Source: Chloroflexota bacterium
GTDB taxonomy: Bacteria > Chloroflexota > Dehalococcoidia > UBA3495
Length of the DNA stretch: 9,714 nucleotides
Assembly (NCBI GenBank): GCA_002697005.1
Contig: NZUD01000002.1
Coordinates: forward strand, 1 to 9,714
Direction: 5' to 3'
A model generated the notes under the pieces. That model was not told the DNA's origin and ran no database searches. It worked only from the letters and a program-made list of their open reading frames with translations. Of the stretch, positions 1-5,712 are shown one piece after another (the first letter of the stretch is position 1; every line of letters starts with the position of its first letter). Made by a program: the position numbers and the translations under genes.

Positions 1-54
1 GCCCAAGACTCTGCCATCCAAGACCGAGGTCTGGGTCTTCCAGCCTTCGCCCAT
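1..54 (-). CDS. Possible 5' end of a gene running off the left edge (unidentified)
   Basis: On the minus strand an ATG at 52-54 opens a frame of 18 codons that stays open to the window edge, starting M-G-E-G-W-K-T-Q-T-S-V-L-D-G and continuing R-V-L-G. A purine-rich AGAGGG (67-72, minus) lies 12 nt upstream, rather far for a ribosome binding site. A second ATG at 57-59, in another frame and only 7 nt from that motif, is also open to the edge but gives an odd Arg/Pro/Trp-rich peptide. The residues do not identify a family. If real, the gene would follow the rhodanese gene on the same strand after about 85 nt. The visible part is too short to be confident. Confidence 0.22.
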   Translation of the reverse strand, partial: MGEGWKTQTSVLDGRVLG

Positions 55-139
55 ATCATTCAAAAGCCCTCTAGTAGGACCGTAACTCGGCGGCAGACAG
101 AACCTGAATCGGCGCGCAGTCAAGTGCTAACAACGCTCT

Positions 140-1720
140 TTAGTCAGTCGCGTATTTCTCACCAAGCGCTGTCTCCCAGCGGAGATAATTCATCATGTCA
201 GCGAAGTTCCGCTCAGGGCCGGACAGCACCACATCAGTAGGGGCCCGCATCACCCCGGACAAACCCTCCTCTACTCCTAACCCAGCCTGCCGCCAAGCAG
301 CCATTCCGCCTTCTAAAGCGGTAACGTTCTGGTAGCCGATCTCTTCGAGGGTGACTGCTGCCAGCACCGAGTTCTGTCCGTTGTTACACGTGACCACTAT
401 GGAAGCTGATTTATCGGGAGCGAACTCAGCGATCTGAAGTTCCAGAGAGCCACGGGGAACCCAACGAGCGCCGGGAACGTGGCCTCTGGTAAAGTCCTGG
501 CTGTTCTCGACATTTATGACTGTTGTCGGTTTATCCGCCTCCAACTCCTGTGGCGAGACCAGATTGACCTGCAAGCGGGCTTCTTCCAGGCCACTTGGAG
601 CCTGCTCTCCGAATCCCGTCTCCAATGCACGACCACTGTCGGACCAAGCTGTAGATCCGCCATCAACCGCATAGACTTCCTCGAAGCCGAACTGGCGGTA
701 CCAGGAGGCGATGAATGTAGCGCGGGCGTGCCCATCGCAGGAAAAGACCACCGGACAATTCTTGACCACCAATACATCGTCTGACCGCTGTACCACCTGG
801 CCTCCAGGGAACCAGCGGAAGCCAGGTATGTGACCTATTGCGTATTCTTCGGTGGTGCGAACGTCCACAAAATAACAGGTCTTCTTATCTCTCTCGTCCA
901 GCATCTTCTGTACGGTGTCTACATCTAGATAACGGACACCGTCTTCCTCGGCTAAACGAGCCGCGTAGGTTTCTGCAACAGCCAGCCCCTCGGGAGAAGG
1001 CTGAGGCAGGTCCAATCGGTCCCCTCCGGTCTCTAGGTCATACCCAGCCAAGAGCCAGCCAGATGTACCGTTCTTCAGGCCGAAGATATTGGTCATACCC
1101 ATGCGTTGTAGCACACGAGTACCAATGACACTGCGGGTCCGACCGGCGCAGTTAACGATCACGGTGGTATCAGGGTCTAGGTCCTTGGTGATATCAGTGA
1201 CGCGCAGGGCAAGTTCTCCTCCCGGAACACTGCGGCCACCTGGGATACAGAAACGCTGGTATTCCTCCGGGGTGCGGGTGTCGAGAATCACCAGTTTGTC
1301 ACCGCGCTCTATACGTTCGTGCAATTCGGTGGCCTCGATCTCTGGAACGTGGTACTCAACCTCCATGCGCTCCCCGAAGTCCTTGCTGATGACATTGCTG
1401 CCCCATTCGGTAGGGAACCCTTCCGTGGTCCACTGGTTAACGCCGCGGTCCAGCACTAAGACATTTGTGAAGCCCATGCTTTCCAAGGTGGCAGCAGCCA
1501 ATGTCGCCCGGCGACCATCGTCATCACAAACGATTATCTTCTCTCCCTTCACCGGGGCTGACACATCCATGCGGAACTCTAATTCCTTCCGGGAAATCAG
1601 GCTCGAGTCTGGGATATGGGAGCTGTTGTACTCGCCGGCTTCCCGGACGTCGATCAGAGCAAACTTTGACTTGCCTTGGAGTAGTTCGTTCAGGTCTTTT
1701 GCGGAAATTATATTGGCCAT
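140..1720 (-). CDS. Rhodanese-like sulfurtransferase with four tandem rhodanese domains
   Basis: A 526-aa protein made of four rhodanese domains at about 1-105, 125-230, 262-365 and 385-480. Rhodaneses carry sulfane sulfur as a persulfide on a loop cysteine. Each domain keeps the loop Cys: C65 (CDDDGRR), C191 (CAGRTRS), C328 (CDGHARA) and C445 (CNNGQNS). The CxxxxR pattern holds in domains 1-3; in domain 4 the Arg is Asn450. Domain 2 has the most typical catalytic loop. Each domain also shows the D-V/T-R-x-x-x-E-Y-type strand end (weaker in domain 4) and the G-x-x-x-W helix. There is no signal peptide or membrane segment, so it should be cytoplasmic. The start is supported by a GGAGG 9 nt upstream. 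Proteins of this length and four-domain layout are a known bacterial family of undetermined role. It lies 109 nt downstream of the molybdenum hydroxylase operon on the same strand, and read-through from that operon is possible. Substrate and sulfur acceptor are unknown. Confidence 0.93.
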   Translation of the reverse strand: MANIISAKDLNELLQGKSKFALIDVREAGEYNSSHIPDSSLISRKELEFRMDVSAPVKGEKIIVCDDDGRRATLAAATLESMGFTNVLVLDRGVNQWTTEGFPTEWGSNVISKDFGERMEVEYHVPEIEATELHERIERGDKLVILDTRTPEEYQRFCIPGGRSVPGGELALRVTDITKDLDPDTTVIVNCAGRTRSVIGTRVLQRMGMTNIFGLKNGTSGWLLAGYDLETGGDRLDLPQPSPEGLAVAETYAARLAEEDGVRYLDVDTVQKMLDERDKKTCYFVDVRTTEEYAIGHIPGFRWFPGGQVVQRSDDVLVVKNCPVVFSCDGHARATFIASWYRQFGFEEVYAVDGGSTAWSDSGRALETGFGEQAPSGLEEARLQVNLVSPQELEADKPTTVINVENSQDFTRGHVPGARWVPRGSLELQIAEFAPDKSASIVVTCNNGQNSVLAAVTLEEIGYQNVTALEGGMAAWRQAGLGVEEGLSGVMRAPTDVVLSGPERNFADMMNYLRWETALGEKYATD

Positions 1721-1729
1721 TGTAAAGGT

Positions 1730-1734
1730 CCTCC
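1730..1734 (-). promoter_or_regulatory. Ribosome binding site of the four-rhodanese gene
   Basis: Read on the minus strand this is GGAGG, a perfect Shine-Dalgarno core, 9 nt before the ATG at 1718-1720. It fixes the start codon and is stronger than the sites in front of the upstream hydroxylase genes, which fits independent translation of the rhodanese gene. Confidence 0.8.
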
Positions 1735-1751
1735 GATCATTGGATATGTAG

Positions 1752-1764
1752 TGGAGCGGCTCCA
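1752..1764. repeat. Small odd-centred palindrome upstream of the rhodanese gene
   Basis: TGGAGC-G-GCTCCA: two perfect 6-bp arms around a single base, in the 109-nt gap between the molybdopterin subunit and the rhodanese gene, 32 nt before the rhodanese start. It could be a small operator. It has no usable loop, so it is not a terminator. I found no convincing -35/-10 pair beside it, and chance is possible. Confidence 0.25.
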
Positions 1765-1829
1765 GACTAACCCCTCAGATTTAGCACTCGCATAATCAAA
1801 TCGGCCGCTAAGGCACCAATTTATAAGCC

Positions 1830-4115
1830 CTATGGCTCCTCTGCGGCACGCAGTTCGTCAGCATCTACTGTGTACTCGTCGTCGTCGTTACCTTGGATGG
1901 CTGCCAGGACTCTTTCCGCCGACAAGGGGAGTGTCTTAACCCTCACTCCTACGGCGTCGTAGATGGCATTGGCGATAGCGGCAGGCGGGCCGAACCCAGG
2001 TGACTCCGCAACAGCACGAGCTCCAAAGGGTCCGTCAGCGCTAGGGATCTCTATCAAGATATTCTCAATCTCAGGCATGTCCACAGACAATGGCATCAGG
2101 TACGTCGCCAATGACGGGTTCCTAACCTCCCCGGTCTCTTTGTGGATGAGTATCTCTTCGCTTAGGGCACGGCCGATACCCTGCACTGCACCGCCCTCTA
2201 GCTGTCCTTCCACTCCCATGGGGTTGATGGCCCTGCCGATGTCTTGGGCCTGAACGAACCGGGTGACCCGTACTTGACCCGTCTCCTTGTCCACTATGAC
2301 CTCTGCGCCCTGAGCATTGAACACCGGCGCGTAGGGGAGACTAGAGAGGGACGACGTTCCGATTATAGGACCGCCCCGCGAGCTTAAGCTCATCCGGCCC
2401 AACTGGCCCAGGTCCATTGACTGGGGAGGGTTGTCTTGCACATAGACCGAACCACCGGAGCACTCCAGCGCTTCTACAGGGACACCCAACCGGTCTGCGA
2501 CCAGGTCCAGCAGCTTGGACTTAGCGTCCTCGGCTGCGTTCTGCACCGCCCGGCCCTGGCTGTAGACGATTCGGCTACCGCCGCTAGGGCCGGTGAAGGG
2601 AGCCATGTCGGTGTTCCGTTTCGCAACCACGACCTGGTCCAGGCGCAGGCCCAACGCTTCGGCGGCTATCTGGGCCAGGGAAGTGTCGCTGCCCGAGATA
2701 TCTACAGAACCAGTGAGCAGGCTCACCGTTCCGTCTTCATTGACGCTGATCGATGCCGTGGACGGACCGCTGCCACTGCGCCACTCGCCCACGGATATAC
2801 CGATGCCCCGGGCTTCCTTGGGGGTCGAAGTCAACTTCTTGGGCAAACCCATCCTTTCTTTAAGGGCTGCCATGGTCTCCATCAGACCGTTTTCGGGAAT
2901 AGTGGAGCCGTTAACTGCAGTGTCGCCTTCACTCAAAGCGTTCTTCAACCTGAACTCGAACGGGTCCATTCCCAATTTATGGGCGATCACGTCGGTATGG
3001 GACTCGGTTGCGAAAGTCATATCAGCAACGCCAGAGGCCCGGTAAGACCCGACGTATATCTTGTTGGTGTAAACGCCGTAGGAACGCAACTTGAAGTTGG
3101 GTATCTTGTAGGCTCCCAACCCGTGGCCTACTCCGGCATTTGGACCGGCGCCCAAATAGGCGCCAACGTCGAAGATGCTTCGGGCTTCCCGGGCCATTAT
3201 CTTGCCCTCTTTGGTGACACCCGTCTTAAGGTAGATATTGGTCTCAAGCCGAGGGCCATTAAGTGTGAAGGCCTCTTCTCGTGTGTTGACTAATTTAACC
3301 GGCCTTCCAGTCTTCATGGCCAGCAGTGCCGGGAAAGCTTCAAAGGCCAGACGTAGCTTGGCCCCAAAGCCGCCGCCCATCTCCATGGCTGTAACCTTGA
3401 TGTTACCGATGGCCATATCCAGCACCGAGGCGAGCTGCGACCGAACTTGATACGGTCCTTGGGTGGAAGCGTAGATATCCAGGCGGCCATTTGCTTCCAC
3501 ATCAGCCACGCAGGCCATTGGCTCTAAGAAGCCCTGGCTGATGGGCTGGGTGTGGTATGTCTCTTCAACAATGATGTCAGAGTCTTTGAAGCCCTGGTCA
3601 ACGTCACCTCGGTCGGCGTCCAGCATGGTGCAGTTGTTACCACCCAGAGCGAAGCCATACCCCTCAAAGTCCTCCAGGTCTGGATGGACGTCGGAAGAGC
3701 GGGTTGAGATGGCTTCGAGGGGGTCCACAACCTTGTCGATGCCTTGGTACTGGACCTTGATCAGTTCCACGGCTTCCAGGGCCGTTATCTCGTCATCGGC
3801 AGCAACTGCAGCTATGGGCTCACCGATATAGAAGACCTCGTCCACTGCCATGACACGGCGGTCCTTAAGGGCGCCAGAACCAAAACGGGCATCGGGGTAG
3901 TCTTTGCCGGTAATGACGGCACGGACGCCGGGAAGTTCTTCTGCTGCTGACGTGTCGATGCTGACGATGCGGGCATGGCTGTGCGTGCTGACCACCAGCT
4001 TGCACATGAGCATGCCAGGCAGGTAAACGTCACCAGCGTAGATCGCCTTGCCAGTGACTTTATCCAGGGCGTCTACCCGGATATGATTTTGGCCTATGGT
4101 TTGAAAGTCAGCCAT
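1830..4115 (-). CDS. Molybdopterin-binding large subunit, xanthine dehydrogenase/CO dehydrogenase family
   Basis: A 761-aa catalytic subunit of a molybdenum hydroxylase, which hydroxylates its substrate with water at a Mo-molybdopterin site and passes electrons to the Fe-S and FAD subunits. The N-terminal a/b-hammerhead domain (about 15-125) carries VTGKAIYAGDVYLPGML. The molybdopterin part follows, with the glycine loop MGGGFGAK (246-253), SGGSR (511-515) and the C-terminal motif PPAAIANAIYDAVGVR (710-725). The expected catalytic glutamate is E704, in AVAESPGFG. The substrate loop is SYRASGV (357-363). It lacks the Cys of form I CO dehydrogenase (AYRCSFR) and differs from form II (AYRGAGR), so CO oxidation is unlikely and the substrate is open. 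Residues 471-476 read VDISGS where many relatives have a Gln-containing GQG-like stretch. It is the last gene of the M-S-L operon, 5 nt after the 2Fe-2S subunit, and ends in a polar acidic tail (about 757-761 plus DDDEYTVDADE). Family certain, substrate unknown. Confidence 0.95.
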   Translation of the reverse strand: MADFQTIGQNHIRVDALDKVTGKAIYAGDVYLPGMLMCKLVVSTHSHARIVSIDTSAAEELPGVRAVITGKDYPDARFGSGALKDRRVMAVDEVFYIGEPIAAVAADDEITALEAVELIKVQYQGIDKVVDPLEAISTRSSDVHPDLEDFEGYGFALGGNNCTMLDADRGDVDQGFKDSDIIVEETYHTQPISQGFLEPMACVADVEANGRLDIYASTQGPYQVRSQLASVLDMAIGNIKVTAMEMGGGFGAKLRLAFEAFPALLAMKTGRPVKLVNTREEAFTLNGPRLETNIYLKTGVTKEGKIMAREARSIFDVGAYLGAGPNAGVGHGLGAYKIPNFKLRSYGVYTNKIYVGSYRASGVADMTFATESHTDVIAHKLGMDPFEFRLKNALSEGDTAVNGSTIPENGLMETMAALKERMGLPKKLTSTPKEARGIGISVGEWRSGSGPSTASISVNEDGTVSLLTGSVDISGSDTSLAQIAAEALGLRLDQVVVAKRNTDMAPFTGPSGGSRIVYSQGRAVQNAAEDAKSKLLDLVADRLGVPVEALECSGGSVYVQDNPPQSMDLGQLGRMSLSSRGGPIIGTSSLSSLPYAPVFNAQGAEVIVDKETGQVRVTRFVQAQDIGRAINPMGVEGQLEGGAVQGIGRALSEEILIHKETGEVRNPSLATYLMPLSVDMPEIENILIEIPSADGPFGARAVAESPGFGPPAAIANAIYDAVGVRVKTLPLSAERVLAAIQGNDDDEYTVDADELRAAEEP

Positions 4116-4120
4116 GATAT

Positions 4121-4600
4121 TTACCCCGTCGCTTTTTCGGTGGCTTTCACGGCCACCATGACAGACTCGATAACCTTGGAGTACCCGGTGCAGCGGCAGA
4201 GGTTGCCACCCAAGGCGTGTTTGATATTCTCTTCCGTTGGCTCTTCACCGCTCTCCAAGAAACCGACGGCAGAGAGGATTATCCCAGGGGTACAGTACCC
4301 ACACTGGAGACCACCGTATTCGGCAAAGGCTTTCTGCACGGGATGCAGATCCTGGCCAACGGCCAATCCTTCAATCGTGGTGACTTCGCCGTCATGAGCA
4401 GAATGGGCCAACACTAGGCATGAACAGACCGGTTTCCCATTCAGAAGGACTGTGCAAGCGCCGCAGTCGCCTTCATCGCAACCCTTTTTGGTACCGGTCA
4501 TATGCATCTCATCCCGCAACGTGTCTAACAACGAATAGAACGGCTCGACCAGAGCCTGCCTGAGCTCGCCGTTAACAGTAATTTGCAGTTGTTTCTTCAT
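4121..4600 (-). CDS. 2Fe-2S iron-sulfur small subunit of the molybdenum hydroxylase
   Basis: A 159-aa electron-transfer subunit, the usual length for CoxS/XdhC-type small subunits. The N-terminal plant-type ferredoxin domain holds C41, C46, C49 and C61 (C-x4-C-x2-C-x11-C) for the first 2Fe-2S cluster; C59 is an extra cysteine outside the pattern. The C-terminal four-helix domain holds C100, C103, C135 and C137 (LQCGYCTPG and GGNLCRCTGY) for the second cluster, which passes electrons from molybdopterin. All eight ligands are present, so the subunit looks functional. There is no Tat or Sec signal, so it should be cytoplasmic. The start is preceded by a modest GAGAG 5 nt upstream. It is the middle gene of the operon: 23 nt after the FAD subunit and 5 nt before the large subunit. 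Confidence 0.96.
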   Translation of the reverse strand: MKKQLQITVNGELRQALVEPFYSLLDTLRDEMHMTGTKKGCDEGDCGACTVLLNGKPVCSCLVLAHSAHDGEVTTIEGLAVGQDLHPVQKAFAEYGGLQCGYCTPGIILSAVGFLESGEEPTEENIKHALGGNLCRCTGYSKVIESVMVAVKATEKATG

Positions 4601-4623
4601 GGTTACTCTCAGTACCGAGCAGC

Positions 4624-5547
4624 TTAAAAAGCAGCTTGGATCGTTAGCCTCCGTTGTTCTTCAAAGTTCAACGGACCTCCGGCTGCAGCACTTAAGGCCT
4701 GTTCCAAGGTCCGGCGGGTGAGCACGCCAACCATATCTTTGCGATGGGCCGCCGAGCCACGTATGTCGTCGATAGGTTTAACCCCGTCTCGGGCAATGTC
4801 GGCAGCCGCACGCATCAATTCATGGCTGATGTCTTTCCCTCGTAAAATCTCCTCGGCCGAATAAGCCCGCACAGGTGTCGGGGCCACCGCGCCGAGCGCG
4901 ATTCGGGCCTCGGAAGCGGGACCCCGGCGTCCCTCCAGGGTAACCAGTGAAGCTACACCGACAGTGGCGATATCCATCGCGCCCCGGGGGCTGTGCTTGA
5001 TGTAATGGGATCCGGTGTTACGTGGCGGCGGCGGAACCCTGATCTCCGCCAGCAGATCACCAGTTTCCAAAACGGTTTTGCCGGGGCCCTTGAAGAACTG
5101 GTCCAGGGCAACCCAACGGTCGCCGTCAGGGCCTGCGATTCGGCACTCGGCGCCAAAAACGAGCAGCGGAGGGATGATGTCTCCGGATGGCGAGGCGTTA
5201 CAGATATTTCCACCTGCAGTAGCCAGGTTACGTACTTGTACGCCCGCGAAGGAAGCCGCAGCAGCCGCCAGGGCCGGGTAACGCCTGCGGACGGCTGGGT
5301 GTTGTTCCAGTGTCCTGACTGTCACCAACGCCCCGATTCGGAGACCGTTCCTGGCGCTGTACGTTATCCGGCCGAGTCCGGCGACCCGCTGGATGTTTAT
5401 CACATACTCAGGATTCCAAACGCCTTGACGCCATCGCACCAAGAAATCGGTGCTGCCGGCCACGATGCGAGCTTTGTCGCCATATCGCTGCAGCATAGAC
5501 ACGGCCTGCCGCACGGTACGGGCTTCAAAATATTCAAATCTCTTCAT
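4624..5547 (-). CDS. FAD-binding medium subunit of the molybdenum hydroxylase
   Basis: A 307-aa flavoprotein subunit of the CoxM/XdhB type that moves electrons from the 2Fe-2S clusters to FAD and then to the acceptor. The FAD-binding motifs are clear: VAGSTDFL (29-36) and TAGGNICNASPSGD (110-123). The C-terminal CO dehydrogenase flavoprotein domain follows, with IALGAVAPTPVRA (216-228) and the DIRGSAAHRKDMVGVL region (261-276). There is no inserted cysteine cluster of the kind found in 4-hydroxybenzoyl-CoA reductase, which argues against a reductive role. It is the first gene of the operon. A weak AAGAGA ribosome binding site lies about 7 nt before the ATG, and a good sigma70-like promoter (5587-5615) lies about 40 nt upstream. 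The natural electron acceptor cannot be read from the sequence. Confidence 0.95.
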   Translation of the reverse strand: MKRFEYFEARTVRQAVSMLQRYGDKARIVAGSTDFLVRWRQGVWNPEYVINIQRVAGLGRITYSARNGLRIGALVTVRTLEQHPAVRRRYPALAAAAASFAGVQVRNLATAGGNICNASPSGDIIPPLLVFGAECRIAGPDGDRWVALDQFFKGPGKTVLETGDLLAEIRVPPPPRNTGSHYIKHSPRGAMDIATVGVASLVTLEGRRGPASEARIALGAVAPTPVRAYSAEEILRGKDISHELMRAAADIARDGVKPIDDIRGSAAHRKDMVGVLTRRTLEQALSAAAGGPLNFEEQRRLTIQAAF

Positions 5548-5586
5548 GATTGGTTCTCTTTAATGGGGGTAGCGTCATTCTGGGTG

Positions 5587-5615
5587 AGTGTAGACACGAG
5601 CGCCAGGGGTGTCAA
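5587..5615 (-). promoter_or_regulatory. Sigma70-like promoter of the molybdenum hydroxylase operon
   Basis: On the minus strand a perfect -35 TTGACA (5610-5615) and a -10 TACACT (5587-5592, 4 of 6 consensus bases) are separated by exactly 17 nt. The start point would be near 5580, giving a leader of about 32 nt before the FAD-subunit ATG. The -10 overlaps a small GTGT-AG-ACAC inverted repeat (5588-5597). This is the strongest promoter match I found by eye. Confidence 0.7.
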
Positions 5616-5622
5616 CGACAGG

Positions 5623-5641
5623 AGCGCGGTACAACCGCGCT
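5623..5641. promoter_or_regulatory. Perfect palindrome between divergent promoters, candidate shared operator
   Basis: AGCGCGGT-ACA-ACCGCGCT: two perfect 8-bp arms with a 3-nt centre. Its midpoint (5632) is about 52 bp upstream of the predicted minus-strand start (near 5580) and about 49 bp upstream of the predicted plus-strand start (near 5681). It lies upstream of both, so it is not transcribed from either, which favours a protein-binding site over an RNA hairpin. That position suits a dimeric regulator acting on both transcription units. No regulator gene is in the window, so the protein is unknown. Confidence 0.55.
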
Positions 5642-5665
5642 TCGGTCAGGTGCATTTAACGGGTT

Positions 5666-5674
5666 TGCTAGAAT
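5666..5674 (+). promoter_or_regulatory. Candidate extended -10 promoter of the hyuA-hyuB pair
   Basis: TGC-TAGAAT: a TGn extension and a -10 matching 5 of 6 consensus bases. No good -35 lies 16-18 nt upstream. Transcription would start near 5681, about 32 nt before the hyuA ATG. The missing -35 could mean reliance on an activator at the upstream palindrome, but that is inference. Confidence 0.45.
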
Positions 5675-5698
5675 AACGTCGCACTCGTATCTTCCGTC

Positions 5699-5702
5699 AG
5701 GA
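5699..5702 (+). promoter_or_regulatory. Ribosome binding site of hyuA
   Basis: AGGA lies 10 nt before the ATG at 5713. It is a modest Shine-Dalgarno at acceptable spacing, and it supports this start, which also gives the expected N-terminus (DVGGTFTD at residues 9-16). Confidence 0.55.
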
Positions 5703-5712
5703 TTCTTACACT

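Noticed and set aside
20..31. 12-base match (AAGACCGAGGTC) to the tRNA-Ile anticodon arm, possible tRNA fragment or attachment site
   Set aside because: A few 12-base matches are expected by chance in 10 kb on both strands, and the flanks do not continue the similarity.
1..240. Plus-strand frame open from the left edge to about 240
   Set aside because: Its second half is antisense to the rhodanese C-terminus, and the composition is not protein-like.
1089..1751. 220-aa plus-strand open frame opposite the rhodanese gene
   Set aside because: Ser/Arg/Pro-rich shadow of the minus-strand rhodanese gene, with no domain and no convincing ribosome binding site.
2436..3293. 285-aa plus-strand open frame inside the large subunit gene
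   Set aside because: It is antisense to a highly conserved molybdopterin subunit, shows no recognisable domain, and is explained by codon bias of the opposite strand.
1830..5547. Aerobic CO dehydrogenase (coxMSL)
   Set aside because: Gene order and subunits fit the superfamily, but the large subunit lacks the form I loop with its Cys and does not match form II either, so I call only the family.
4993..5676. 227-aa plus-strand open frame across the FAD subunit and the divergent promoter region
   Set aside because: Its translation shows no family motifs, it is antisense to the FAD-binding motifs, and it runs through the palindrome and minus promoter.
5665..5693. Alternative hyuA promoter, TTGCTA with TATCTT at 17-nt spacing
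   Set aside because: The predicted start would fall on or after the ribosome binding site, leaving almost no leader; the TAGAAT element fits better.
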